Made by a program: the position numbers and the translations under genes
In this document: positions 25,401-32,868 of the stretch, piece after piece
How positions within the stretch are numbered: the stretch's first letter is position 1
How the letters are laid out: every line of letters begins with the position of its first letter
Assembly (NCBI GenBank): GCA_020625875.1
Contig: JAHLAX010000061.1
Location: 1-41,063 of the forward strand
Reading direction: 5' to 3'
DNA from: a bacterium
Lineage (GTDB): Bacteria; Bacillota; Clostridia; Oscillospirales; Acutalibacteraceae
Length of the DNA: 41,063 nt
The notes under the pieces: generated by a model
The model's database searches: none
Told to the model about the DNA's origin: nothing
What the model saw: the letters and a program-made list of their open reading frames with translations, nothing else

Positions 25401-25691
25401 CCAGCTGACGGTGTAAGCACAATCTATGTTAATAACAACAAGGGTTGGTCAGCTGTATATATCTATGGTTGGTCAAAGGGCCTTAATAGCCAGACTTACG
25501 CTATGACTAATATCGGCAACAACATTTGGAAGTTCGACCTTCCCGAGACAATCTACGGCGATTCACCTGAATTCTTCCTGTTCAAGGGAGTAGAAACAGG
25601 CTGGGATCCCCAGACAACTAACCAGAAAATTACCGGCGGCAACGACTACTTCGACCTCAACACCGGTAAATGGAGCAAATACACAGGTTAA
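22443..25691 (+). CDS. Secreted GH13 alpha-amylase with internal dockerin and starch-binding modules
   Basis: A 1082-residue extracellular amylase hydrolysing alpha-1,4-glucan. Signal peptide 1-29. GH13 catalytic barrel about 45-490: region I DIVSNH (139-144), region II GFRFDAAKH with nucleophile Asp235, region III YYGEIL with acid/base Glu277, region IV AESHD with Asp344. Residues about 580-715 contain a CBM26-like starch-binding module (AAWPGAQM). A two-repeat type I dockerin follows at about 773-832 (DANMDKNVNINDV; DVTADGKVAIQDA). Then come a (PTN)n linker at about 847-863 and a further carbohydrate-binding-like region to the C-terminus. A dockerin in the middle rather than at the end is unusual. 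Codons are biased (ACA, AAC, CTC), suggesting high expression. Ribosome binding site AGAAAGGAG precedes ATG 22443; a TATAAT at 22383-22388 has no clear -35. Confidence 0.95.
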   Translation: MRKLKVITSIVLALVMLSTSFAFSTIVSAADKDAAATGQPTSLQNNIEDGVILHALCWSYADIERNIPAIAAAGYSAVQTSPVQQPKDINTSTDISGQWWKLYQPVSLSIANNSWVGTATELTSLCNTAHQYNVKIICDIVSNHLGASSEDKIPQKLAKEVQTYEPTLWNSNGRTDGNNPYFHKDFSNVSDGSNVTTGCLTKCPDLNTANDYVQGRVKSLLRSCIDCGVDGFRFDAAKHIETPSDGSNASSYWTNVLGDASSYASSSKNKTLFYYGEILNGIGNGRSSTNYTNLANGKFRITDNGASASIRGAVTGHNAPSAQNASLSKSGGASHAVLWAESHDTYLGNAQSEVTTDISDQDIVKTWALVAARGNSTALYFARTNNMQMGTAAANTNYKSVAVAEVNKFHNNYVGQSEKLGSSGSIAYVVRGTTGIVLVNCNGTTANASVSGTGLANGTYTDMITGNKFTVSGGTVTGNIGSTGVAVVTTGTTTPAAFASKESQTFEGDTITTQLSLSNATSGTYQLDNYTPVQFTGSPTIRMGSDYNYGQSFTLTLTATDGTQTTTTKYTYTKKAAASSGIYIVLPASVVNKGSNGKAWTTPVFCYVYDEVNTTSYPKYANAAWPGAQMQYDATNQVYYYEVHSDTCYKTASSGATATVDNYDLAHSTRTRVIVSDSAKTAGGVSAGAKCPAGDIAPGLLLNSTSHKYKNLSKSDDSAWGANNITPGQEAPVPATEVTKNGATVPSSDSTPTTPSSDSTPTNPSSSGDTYYYGDANMDKNVNINDVTDIQFHLVKSKVITDATALELADVTADGKVAIQDANYIQRYLAGMNNTGRVKQAYSGGSTPTNPTNPTNPTNPTNPTTPSSDTTPTSPAGTFTLYVKTYDVAWLSADGAEPYVQDDATGVAYQMVKDLDAYPDVFTAEVPDTISSVTFFRATAPTATHYNEIDGLTVSKTNNCINVYIAEAGIEAKLGAKTEPYVADQKPADGVSTIYVNNNKGWSAVYIYGWSKGLNSQTYAMTNIGNNIWKFDLPETIYGDSPEFFLFKGVETGWDPQTTNQKITGGNDYFDLNTGKWSKYTG

Positions 25692-25710
25692 TTTAATAAT
25701 TATATATTTG

Positions 25711-25739
25711 GGGCTGTCGCACTAAACATGCGACAGCCC
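25711..25739 (+). terminator. Strong hairpin after the plus-strand amylase
   Basis: A perfect 11-bp stem (GGGCTGTCGCA 25711-25721 / TGCGACAGCCC 25729-25739) 19 bases after the stop. It has no T-tract, so it may stabilise the mRNA 3' end rather than terminate fully, which would let transcripts run toward the SpoIIQ-like gene. Confidence 0.5.
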
Positions 25740-25743
25740 TAAG

Positions 25744-25857
25744 CTGTCATTCTGAGGAGTTTACGACGAAGAATCTTGAAAGATCCTTCGCTCACGCTCA
25801 GGATGACAGTAGGGAAAACGCTCAGGATGACAGTAGGGGAAACGCTTAGGATGACAT
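25744..25857. repeat. Palindromic CTGTCATTCTGAGG-type repeat with 24-bp tandem units
   Basis: The left end CTGTCATTCTGAGG is inverted relative to CTCAGGATGACAG, the pattern of widespread bacterial intergenic palindromic repeats. The right part is a tandem array: units at 25795-25818 and 25819-25842 (one mismatch in 24) and a partial third to 25857. The array reads through in frame as repeated LRMTVGK/E codons and falsely extends the next gene upstream. Confidence 0.8.
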
Positions 25858-25900
25858 TTTTTGTTTTGCAAGCTCCCGATTCTGTTATTAATATAATATT

Positions 25901-25929
25901 GTATAAAAATCTCACCTCTGTCCATAATA
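25901..25929 (+). promoter_or_regulatory. Candidate forespore (sigma-G/F type) promoter
   Basis: GTATA (25901-25905), a 17-base spacer and CATAATA (25923-25929), matching the pattern GYATR-N16-18-CATNHTA. The -10 lies in the loop of the inverted repeat 25912-25942, so a transcript from here would lack the left arm. Confidence 0.5.
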
Positions 25930-25942
25930 ACGGCAGAGGTGA
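25912..25942 (+). promoter_or_regulatory. Inverted repeat masking the SpoIIQ-like gene's ribosome binding site
   Basis: TCACCTCTG (25912-25920) pairs perfectly with CAGAGGTGA (25934-25942) across 13 nt. The right arm is the ribosome binding site of the gene starting at 25947. In a read-through RNA the site would be double-stranded. Confidence 0.65.
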
Positions 25943-25946
25943 TTCT

Positions 25947-26699
25947 ATGAAACTATATAACGCTAAAAAAAGAAAGCGCGATACAAAGGAGCGCGTGGGC
26001 TTCTACACAGCGCTTTCTATCTGTTTAGCCGCTGTGGGAATGGCGGCGTACTCAACATATACAAACCTGTCCTCGAGCCCTACAGCGGCTGAAACCGCGT
26101 CAACCGTAGCTGTGGACAGGATAGTAACAGGCGTCACCGAGACAGACGCCGCCGAAAAGAAAGAGACCACCGCCGAAACTACCGAAAAGCCGACAACAAA
26201 ACCCACCGAGCCCGAAACTACAGAATCGCAGTATGTGGACGAGACGGCTCCGTCAGTTACCAAGTCGGCGCTCGAGACTATGCTGAATGTCGACACGAGT
26301 TTGGTATATCCTCTGGATAAGGTCAAAATCGTTAAGGAGTACAGTGAGGATACGGTGTATAATCAGACTCTGAGCCAGTGGGAAGCGCATACAGGCGTTG
26401 ACTTTGGCTGCAAGGATGGCGACAAGGTCTACGCTATGGGTGACGGTGAGGTAGTAAAAGTGTATGACGACGATTTTATGGGTAAAACACTGGTTGTCAA
26501 ATCGACGACCTATACAAGCTACTATTACGGAATGAAAGACGTAAACGTTAACCGCGGAGATAATGTGAAGAAGGGCGACGCGATAGCCACGGCGGGCACG
26601 GTGCCGTCAGAATCAATGGATGATAATCATATTCACGTCGAGGTAAAGGTCGGCGGACAGTATGTTGACCCGCTGGAGCTGATTGACAGCGAGGAGTAG
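25947..26699 (+). CDS. M23 family peptidase-like protein, probably SpoIIQ
   Basis: A 250-residue protein with a basic cytoplasmic N-terminus, one membrane helix (about 18-36), a Thr/Glu/Pro-rich linker (about 65-100) and a C-terminal LytM/M23 domain (about 140-245). The zinc ligands are all present: HTGVD gives His148 and Asp152, NHIHVEV gives His228 and His230. This layout and size fit SpoIIQ, the forespore membrane protein that meets SpoIIIAH across the engulfment space; clostridial SpoIIQ keeps the metal site whereas the Bacillus subtilis one does not. A general cell-wall endopeptidase is the alternative. The ATG at 25947 with AGAGGTG is the real start; the frame upstream comes from a repeat. 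Its neighbours are amylase genes, not spoIID/spoIIID. Confidence 0.75.
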   Translation: MKLYNAKKRKRDTKERVGFYTALSICLAAVGMAAYSTYTNLSSSPTAAETASTVAVDRIVTGVTETDAAEKKETTAETTEKPTTKPTEPETTESQYVDETAPSVTKSALETMLNVDTSLVYPLDKVKIVKEYSEDTVYNQTLSQWEAHTGVDFGCKDGDKVYAMGDGEVVKVYDDDFMGKTLVVKSTTYTSYYYGMKDVNVNRGDNVKKGDAIATAGTVPSESMDDNHIHVEVKVGGQYVDPLELIDSEE

Positions 26700-26880
26700 G
26701 GGAGAAGTAAGGAGAAAGTAAGAAGCTGAAGCTATGTCCAATTAAAGATTGTAGGGGAGCCGCTCCTGCTGCTCCCGACATACATTTCCTGTCGTATATG
26801 AAAGCTTCCTCTGTTGCATACAGATAAAAGAGTGTTCGGTTTTGCCGAAGGAAGTTTGCGTATACGTTAGTAAAAAGCAA

Positions 26881-26932
26881 GAGTCCCTCATCCGACTTCG
26901 CTTACGCTCAGCCACCTTCCCCCAAGGGAAGG
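26881..26932. repeat. Intergenic repeat with CCTTCCC/GGGAAGG hairpin
   Basis: GAGTCCCTCATCCGACTTCG followed by CACCTTCCCCCAAGGGAAGG resembles a repeat common in clostridial genomes. The stem is 26915-26921 / 26926-26932. The remaining part of 26700-26970 holds another imperfect repeat (GGGAGC 26755-26760 / GCTCCC 26771-26776) and no gene. Confidence 0.5.
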
Positions 26933-26971
26933 CTTAGCAGTAGCAGCTTTCCTACGGAATAACATCGCATT

Positions 26972-26999
26972 AAAAAAGCGGCTCTTTCGAGCCGCTTTT
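26972..26999. terminator. Bidirectional terminator between SpoIIQ-like gene and minus-strand amylase
   Basis: Stem AGCGGCTC (26977-26984) / GAGCCGCT (26989-26996), loop TTTC, with T-runs on both sides (TTTTA plus strand, TTTTTTA minus strand). It lies 12 bases beyond the amylase stop. Confidence 0.88.
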
Positions 27000-27010
27000 A
27001 ATTATTTAGT

Positions 27011-29395
27011 TTAGCTTATAGCTAATTTATACTGGATTGCTGTGGCGTCGTGGATATTGAGCTTGCCGTCGCGGTTGAAGTCCGCGAGGTTAGCCTGCTC
27101 TAAATCGAAGCTAATCAGGAATACCAGTCTTTGCTGAATCATTGTAACGTCGTTGATGTTGATCTTGCCGTCACGGCTTACATCGCCGAATTCGTAATCA
27201 CTCTCAAAGCTTGAGGGCTCAACGCCTGGGTAGTATGTCGGGAAGGTAGCGCCCGCAGGCTGTGATGTAACGCTGTACTTCTTAACTCCGTCTACAGTTG
27301 TTGAAGAATTCTGGAGTGTAAAGATAGTGTCGTCGCTTACTGTGAGGTCAATAGTCTGAGGAGAACCTGAACCGACTGTGAACAGTACGTTTGGAACGTC
27401 AGCGGGGAGAGTGTAGGTGTAAGTTGAGCCAGAGCCGCTCATAGCGACGCCCGGCCATGCCGACGCGGCAGTAGTTGTGCCGCCCCAGTAATAAATCTTG
27501 GGAGAAGTCCAGCCGCTTACGCCGTTGGTGTTGAAGGTGATTGTGTGGTTAGCAGCCTGATTCTTCTTGGTGTAGGTGAGAGTAGCTGTCGCCTTAACCT
27601 CGCTGCCTACATAACCCTTGAGTGTTACAAGATATGTAGCGCCCTGTACATCCTCGGCTGAACCGAATGTAACCTTCTCGCCGCTTGCGTACTGTGTTTC
27701 AGCGCCGCCGTTAACTGAGTATGTAGCTCTGTCAACATTTCTGTATGTTAATGTTGCTGAATATGTTGCTGTTGTGTAGTAGCCGCTGCTTGTGCCGCCT
27801 ACCATAGGATCGTCGCTGTAGAGAACCGCTACGCCTGTGCCGCCTATGTTACCTGATACTTTACCGCCTGATACTGTGAATGTGCTGCCGGATACCTTAT
27901 CAACGTATGAACCGTCGGCAAGTGTGGCGACAGAAAGACCTGAAATGGACTTGCTTGTGCCTGAGTTACAGTTAACTAGAACCGCGCCGCCGTTAGAGGT
28001 TTTGTTTCCGCGACCGATAACAGCTACGCCCGAACCTGACTGGAGGTACTCTCCCTGTCCTGAATATACGTTGTTGAAGTCGTTGACTGCCTTAACCGCC
28101 TTTGATGAGTACCAGAGTGTCTGGCTGGCTACGCCGAGTTCCTGACTGTCACTTGCGGGACGCGCGAGGAACATTGATGTGATGCCGTCACGAGAAGCCA
28201 TAAGAGCCCATCTCTTTGTAAGCTCTGTCTCAGTAGGTCTGTTGCCGTCAGCGTATGTATCGTGAGACTCGTTCCAGAGAACAGTCTGGTCTTTTCTGCC
28301 GTTTACCATGTTCTGAGGAATAGCATATGCCGCGTTACCGTTGCTTGTGTTACCTGTGATTGAATAGAAAACGCTTGTGTCAGTAACCTTCATATAGGGG
28401 AAATACCACTCGTATTTACGGTTTACACCGCAGTTGTTGAGGATTTCACCGTAGGAAAGGAGGTCTTTGCTGTAGTTTGTCTTAGCGTAAGTCTTAACTT
28501 TTGTAATTGTATCATCCCAGAAATCCGAGGCAAGAGAGGAAACGTCATACTTTGTCTCGATATGCTTAGCAGCGTCAATACGGAAACCGTCGATTCCGCA
28601 GTCAACAAGTTCCTGAAGATACTGATAGATTCTGTCCTGAACTCTCTGGTCTTCAGTTTTCAGGTCGGGAAGATATGAAGTACAGCCTCTTGTAAGGTCG
28701 TATGTGCTGTCATACTGGCTGAACTGATTGGGATCTTCTTTGTATGTCATATTGAAATACGGATCATGGAAAAGATTGTTGGAATAAATTCCGTATTCGT
28801 TTTTACTGCTGCTTTCGAATTCAGCGGCTCTAGAGGTTACATGGTCCATCGGATTTGTTTTTGAAGTATCCTCGTTACCGTTTCCGTCCAAATACTGACC
28901 TTTGGTACCCATATGGTTGATTACTGTGTCGGCAATAATCTTGATGCCCTTCGCGTGAGCAGCCTTTACCATATCTACGAGGTCTGCCTTTGTACCGAGA
29001 GCGTTGTCTGTGCTCTGGTTAATCTGGAAACCTGCGGGCTGATAGAACATCCACCAACCTGTCTTGCCGCTTGCTTCAAATACATGAACACCCGAAGTGC
29101 CTTCTTTGATTTCGTTAGGGGGTGAAATCTGTACTGTGTTAAAGCCCTGCTTTCCGATATTGTCGAGCTCGGCTTTGATATTGTTGTAGCTCCAGTTCCA
29201 AGCCTGAAGGATTGTGGCGTCGTCATTTGAGTCCGCCATACCGTAGGGATTGGCTGTGATACCCGAGTAAGTGTCGGGAGTAGTGCCTGTTTTACTCTTG
29301 TCAGTAGTTACCGCCGTAACCGAGTAGTTAGCGACAACAATACATGTCATCAGCATACATACTACCAAAACAGCGGAGATAATCTTTCTTTTCAT
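27011..29395 (-). CDS. Secreted GH13 alpha-amylase with CBM26 and C-terminal dockerin
   Basis: A 794-residue extracellular amylase. Signal peptide about 1-28. GH13 barrel about 45-560: region I DTVINH (156-161), region II GFRIDAAKH with nucleophile Asp274, region III SYGEIL with acid/base Glu317, region IV NESHD with Asp379. A CBM26-like starch-binding module (KIYYWGG, SAWPGVAM) lies at about 635-705, and a canonical type I dockerin closes the protein at 736-794 (DVSRDGKININDV; DFNRDGKLNIHDA). The dockerin should attach it to a cohesin-bearing scaffoldin, as in the R. bromii amylosome; no cohesin gene is in this window. ATG 29395 with ACAGGAGGA upstream is the start; the frame reads open for 30 more codons without a plausible start. 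Confidence 0.96.
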   Translation of the reverse strand: MKRKIISAVLVVCMLMTCIVVANYSVTAVTTDKSKTGTTPDTYSGITANPYGMADSNDDATILQAWNWSYNNIKAELDNIGKQGFNTVQISPPNEIKEGTSGVHVFEASGKTGWWMFYQPAGFQINQSTDNALGTKADLVDMVKAAHAKGIKIIADTVINHMGTKGQYLDGNGNEDTSKTNPMDHVTSRAAEFESSSKNEYGIYSNNLFHDPYFNMTYKEDPNQFSQYDSTYDLTRGCTSYLPDLKTEDQRVQDRIYQYLQELVDCGIDGFRIDAAKHIETKYDVSSLASDFWDDTITKVKTYAKTNYSKDLLSYGEILNNCGVNRKYEWYFPYMKVTDTSVFYSITGNTSNGNAAYAIPQNMVNGRKDQTVLWNESHDTYADGNRPTETELTKRWALMASRDGITSMFLARPASDSQELGVASQTLWYSSKAVKAVNDFNNVYSGQGEYLQSGSGVAVIGRGNKTSNGGAVLVNCNSGTSKSISGLSVATLADGSYVDKVSGSTFTVSGGKVSGNIGGTGVAVLYSDDPMVGGTSSGYYTTATYSATLTYRNVDRATYSVNGGAETQYASGEKVTFGSAEDVQGATYLVTLKGYVGSEVKATATLTYTKKNQAANHTITFNTNGVSGWTSPKIYYWGGTTTAASAWPGVAMSGSGSTYTYTLPADVPNVLFTVGSGSPQTIDLTVSDDTIFTLQNSSTTVDGVKKYSVTSQPAGATFPTYYPGVEPSSFESDYEFGDVSRDGKININDVTMIQQRLVFLISFDLEQANLADFNRDGKLNIHDATAIQYKLAIS

Positions 29396-29485
29396 AATTA
29401 GTCCTCCTGTAAAACTTCTAACAAGGTACAAAAACCTTTTTATCACTTTATATGATACTTTATTTCGCCAAAAAATACAATTCAT

Positions 29486-29499
29486 TTTTTGTACAAAAA
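29486..29499. promoter_or_regulatory. 14-bp palindrome upstream of the minus-strand amylase
   Basis: TTTTTGTACAAAAA is a perfect palindrome about 90 bases before the amylase ATG. Downstream of it on the minus strand TTGTAT-N17-TATCAT could be the promoter. It could be an operator for carbohydrate control, but AT-rich palindromes arise by chance. Confidence 0.35.
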
Positions 29500-29552
29500 T
29501 TATACAATATATATGTATATAATGCCAGTTGACAAAGATATACGCAAAACAG

Positions 29553-29584
29553 AAATCGGGAATACCGCGCTGTATCCCCGATTT
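29553..29584 (-). terminator. Terminator after the PfkB-kinase gene
   Basis: A 13-bp stem (29553-29565 / 29572-29584, one G-U pair) with loop of 6, then CTGTTTTG on the minus strand, 20 bases after the kinase stop. It closes the long minus-strand gene run. Confidence 0.75.
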
Positions 29585-29603
29585 ATCGTTTTTTAATTCT
29601 GTT

Positions 29604-30494
29604 TTAGAATAATTCCTCGATTTGAGTTTCGGTTGAGAAGCCGAGTGAAGCGCCGTTGCTGCCGATTTTAATTCCCGCGAACACGACCGCCCGCTGTAAA
29701 GCGGCTTTTGAATTGCCGAGCTTTAGATAAAAATGAAGGAAGGACGAGAACAGCGCGTCGCCAGCACCGACAGTATTGACGATTTTTCCGCAGTCATAAG
29801 CGGGGATTAATTCTGTTTCGCCTGTTGATGAATCAAACAGCATAGCGCCCTTTGAGCCCATACCGACAACGATTATCTTGTTTCTGTATCGTTCGTAGAT
29901 TTGTCTGATAAAAGCCTCGGCGGGGCAGGGGAGCTTTTCGTCGCTGAGAAATAGTATGTCCGCGTTCTCCATAAAGTCGCGGTTGTATTCGTCCTCAATA
30001 TCGCTGAGAACGTGTACATCCGTCGCGGTCAGAACGCCGAGCGCCCTCGCGCGCTTAATCAGCCCGCGGTTAAAGCCGATATTGCACAGCACCGCTAAAT
30101 CACAGCTTTTAAGGTCGTTTTCGGCTTTGTTAAGGTCAACGCTCTGCTCCTGAATATCCTTTAAATCGCAGTAAATCTGCCGCCTGCCCTGAGTGTCATA
30201 CAGTACCGCGGATACGGGAGTATTTGTGAGGCTTTGCGTGATGTTTTTTGAGTCTATGCTGTCCTTGCGTATTGTGTTTAAAATCCGTTCGGCTTCGTCG
30301 TCACTGCCGATAAATGAGTATAAATTCACCTCATTGCCGAGCGTAACAAGAGCCTTGGCGATATTGTACCCGACGCCCGAAACGTTAGAGTTTATGCCAA
30401 AAAACGGATAGTCAATCGGGTAGTAGTTTATGGGAAAGCCTCTGACAGCTACCGTTGTTTCGATATTCAAGAGCCCTGATACAAGAATCTTCAT
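29604..30494 (-). CDS. PfkB/ribokinase family sugar kinase
   Basis: A 296-residue kinase of the ribokinase superfamily that would phosphorylate a sugar or nucleoside with ATP in the cytoplasm. GVGYNIAKALVTLGNEV (about 40-56) is the first signature. GAGDALFSSF at 243-252 holds the catalytic base Asp246 and the anion hole. The N-terminal substrate segment does not point to a specific substrate. It is the last gene of the minus-strand run, 12 bases after a flavin reductase gene. Confidence 0.9.
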   Translation of the reverse strand: MKILVSGLLNIETTVAVRGFPINYYPIDYPFFGINSNVSGVGYNIAKALVTLGNEVNLYSFIGSDDEAERILNTIRKDSIDSKNITQSLTNTPVSAVLYDTQGRRQIYCDLKDIQEQSVDLNKAENDLKSCDLAVLCNIGFNRGLIKRARALGVLTATDVHVLSDIEDEYNRDFMENADILFLSDEKLPCPAEAFIRQIYERYRNKIIVVGMGSKGAMLFDSSTGETELIPAYDCGKIVNTVGAGDALFSSFLHFYLKLGNSKAALQRAVVFAGIKIGSNGASLGFSTETQIEELF

Positions 30495-30506
30495 AGCCGT
30501 ATTCCT

Positions 30507-31190
30507 TTACATAGAGCCGTTGACAATCCAGGCATACTCATCCTCGGGAATCATCGGCGAACAGATTTCAGCCATTAAGTCGGATTCTATTTCGCCTTTT
30601 TCGGCGTACTGCCTGCCAGCCTTTTTGACGAGCTCAAGCCGCGGAACGGTGACGACAGCCGCCTCGGGAGCGTTGAACATCGGGCTCTCGGGCACTGTAA
30701 TCATAGTGTGATTGTTTGGGAAGCATAGCTTGAACTGAGCCACGGCGGGCTCAAAGTTGTGGGCGCTGTTCGGAAAACCGCAGCCGCAAATCATAACATA
30801 TCTGAGGTGCGAGAAATCAGCCTGACCGACGTGCTCATAGCGCTCGCCAACCTTGTGCATAGCCATGCTCGACAAGGGCAGAGTGCGGTCGAGCAGCGCC
30901 TTGAGCGGAGCGGGCATACCGTAGCAATAGAGCGGATAGCTCCAAATCAATAAATCGCTGTCGAGAATTTCCTCGAGAATAGCGCGCATATCGTCTTTGT
31001 GTATACAGTCGCCGCCGTTGCGCATACAGGCAAAACAACCCCTGCAATACTCAATATGCTTATCAATAGCGTTGATTGTTTTAATCTCGTGTTCAGCTGC
31101 CTCGTTCATACCGTCTAAAAACGCGCGGGTGATGTGCATAGTATCGCTTTCGTCTTTTTTTGGGCTTCCGTTTATTACAAGTATTCTCAT
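30507..31190 (-). CDS. Flavodoxin-fold NAD(P)H oxidoreductase
   Basis: A 227-residue flavoprotein of the NADPH-dependent FMN reductase/NQO family. The FMN phosphate loop reads INGSPKKDESDTMH (about 5-18), and WSYPLYCYGMPAPLKALLDR is the conserved segment after it. Cysteines CRGCFACMRNGGDC (about 49-62) match the iron-sulfur-flavoprotein-like cysteine cluster, though the spacing is not a full ferredoxin motif. The electron acceptor is unknown. It overlaps the upstream permease gene by one base. Confidence 0.85.
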   Translation of the reverse strand: MRILVINGSPKKDESDTMHITRAFLDGMNEAAEHEIKTINAIDKHIEYCRGCFACMRNGGDCIHKDDMRAILEEILDSDLLIWSYPLYCYGMPAPLKALLDRTLPLSSMAMHKVGERYEHVGQADFSHLRYVMICGCGFPNSAHNFEPAVAQFKLCFPNNHTMITVPESPMFNAPEAAVVTVPRLELVKKAGRQYAEKGEIESDLMAEICSPMIPEDEYAWIVNGSM

Positions 31191-31975
31191 CAGCTTATAT
31201 CCTTTCTCTGATATTTTAAATACGCCGCCGCGATTCCTATAACTCCCGCGGCGCAGCCTATGGCGATTTTTACTCCGTCCAGACAGCCGTCGTTCACGAT
31301 TGTTGAAGCGTCGCAGTATCCGAAGGGTGTTATGTACTTCAAAAACTCTGTCGATTCAGTAATGTTGGCTATAATGTTCAAAAAATACATCATAGCCGCC
31401 AACCCCAAGCCGACGCCTATACTGCCTTTTCTCATAAACGCCGATATGCCGAAGCACACGCCCGCGATTTCAAGCTGCATAATCAAATAAGCGAGGTGCA
31501 AAAGGTTCATTTCTTTCCACGGAACAGTCTCGCCGATTGCCGCTATAGAACAGATTGAAACAGCGTATACAACAAGATTGAGCGCTATGATTTGAGATAG
31601 TACGGCTATAAGCTTTTCGGTGATGACGCGCGCTCTGCTCACTGGATGCGTAAGCAAAAACTCAGCGGTTTTTGATTTTTCTTCTTTGCTGAGAATACCG
31701 ACTGAGCACAACGCGGCGAAAAACGCTCCGCCGAGTCCCAGAACGTTGCCGCACTCAACGGCGTAATAGCCTTTCAATGTGCCGAAGTTCAGCTTATCCA
31801 TACCAAACGCGCTGGTGAATGAGCCCATTGACGAGAACATATCGTTTAACTCGCCCATCTGACCTTTCATCTCGGGATAGAGGAGCACGCTGACAGCCAG
31901 CATAAAGCTCAGCGCGCCTGTCCAGATAAAGAAGAATATTTTTCCGCGCCTTAGCTCGTGTTTAGTGATTGTCAT
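31190..31975 (-). CDS. ABC-2 family transporter permease
   Basis: A 261-residue membrane protein with six spans in the ABC-2 pattern: a long first extracytoplasmic loop, LLTHPVSRARVITEKLIAVL between spans 2 and 3, and a last span followed by a short tail. The start overlaps the ATPase stop (ATGA). The two genes form one exporter; such small pairs often export antibiotics, peptides or other toxic compounds, but the substrate is not evident. Confidence 0.88.
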   Translation of the reverse strand: MTITKHELRRGKIFFFIWTGALSFMLAVSVLLYPEMKGQMGELNDMFSSMGSFTSAFGMDKLNFGTLKGYYAVECGNVLGLGGAFFAALCSVGILSKEEKSKTAEFLLTHPVSRARVITEKLIAVLSQIIALNLVVYAVSICSIAAIGETVPWKEMNLLHLAYLIMQLEIAGVCFGISAFMRKGSIGVGLGLAAMMYFLNIIANITESTEFLKYITPFGYCDASTIVNDGCLDGVKIAIGCAAGVIGIAAAYLKYQRKDIS

Positions 31976-32853
31976 ATAACTTCACCTTCCTTTTCGTAAT
32001 AATGAAGGAAGATTTCTTCGAGGTCAGGCTCGGTAATCTTAATATCTGTAATGTTTCCGTCGCCCAGTCTGCGCAAAAGGGTGTTAACGTCGCCGTTATA
32101 CAGAAAGCTCGCCGTTTCGTCGGTGATACTAATATCTTTTATTCCGCTCAATCCGTCAAGATTAAAGCTGCCGTGTATCGAAACGCGCTTGGCGTTGCTT
32201 TTTGAGAGCGCCTCAACGCTGTCGCAGGCTATTATTTCGCCCTCCCTGATGACCGCCGCGCGCGTGCAGTTGCGCTGAACCTCTGATAACATATGGCTCG
32301 AGAGAAGAACCGTAGCTCCCTTTTGGTTGCGCTCTTTGATTATCTCGAAGAACTCATGCTGCATAAGCGGGTCAAGACCGCCTGTCGGCTCGTCGAGAAT
32401 AAGCAGCGGCGGGTTACTTTGAAGGGCGCATACAATCGCGACTTTCTTTTTGTTGCCGAATGAGAGCTCGTCAACTCTTTTTGAGGCGTCGAGCCGCAGA
32501 CGCTCGCAGAGCCTGGTTGCCTCTTTTGAACAGTCCTTTTTACGCAAATCGGCTGAGAGCTTTATAATATCCCGCACTCTCATTCCCGAGTAGAACACCG
32601 CCTCGGACGAAAGGTATCCGACGTCTTTTAATATCTCCGTTTTATCCCTGACAATATCTTTCCCAAGTATCTCAGCGCTGCCCGAGGTGGGCGAGATAAG
32701 CCCCAGAAGCGTGCGGATTGTTGTGGACTTTCCCGCGCCGTTCGGTCCGATAAAGCCGAAGAACTCACCCTGTTCAACACTCAGGTCAACGTCGATAATT
32801 CCTCTGTTTTTTCCGTAATACTTTGTCAGTTTGTATGTTTTAATAGCTTCCAT
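31972..32853 (-). CDS. ABC transporter ATP-binding protein
   Basis: A drug-export type ATPase of about 293 residues. Walker A GPNGAGKSTT, signature LSFGNKKKVA and Walker B LLILDEPTGGLDP are all present, with switch His in LLSSHM. The C-terminal ~80 residues form the accessory domain usual in this group. The frame can start at a GTG (32862), but GGGTG lies six bases before the ATG at 32853, which I prefer. It pairs with the permease downstream. Confidence 0.92.
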   Translation of the reverse strand: MEAIKTYKLTKYYGKNRGIIDVDLSVEQGEFFGFIGPNGAGKSTTIRTLLGLISPTSGSAEILGKDIVRDKTEILKDVGYLSSEAVFYSGMRVRDIIKLSADLRKKDCSKEATRLCERLRLDASKRVDELSFGNKKKVAIVCALQSNPPLLILDEPTGGLDPLMQHEFFEIIKERNQKGATVLLSSHMLSEVQRNCTRAAVIREGEIIACDSVEALSKSNAKRVSIHGSFNLDGLSGIKDISITDETASFLYNGDVNTLLRRLGDGNITDIKITEPDLEEIFLHYYEKEGEVI

Positions 32854-32868
32854 CAAATTCACCCGAAT

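Noticed and set aside
25776..25946. N-terminal extension of the SpoIIQ-like protein (repeated LRMTVG)
   Set aside because: It is translation of an intergenic tandem repeat; the ATG at 25947 has the ribosome binding site and is followed by a normal basic-then-hydrophobic N-terminus.
26700..26880. Possible riboswitch or sRNA between the SpoIIQ-like gene and the terminator
   Set aside because: Only imperfect repeats are visible; no known aptamer core or promoter could be identified by eye.
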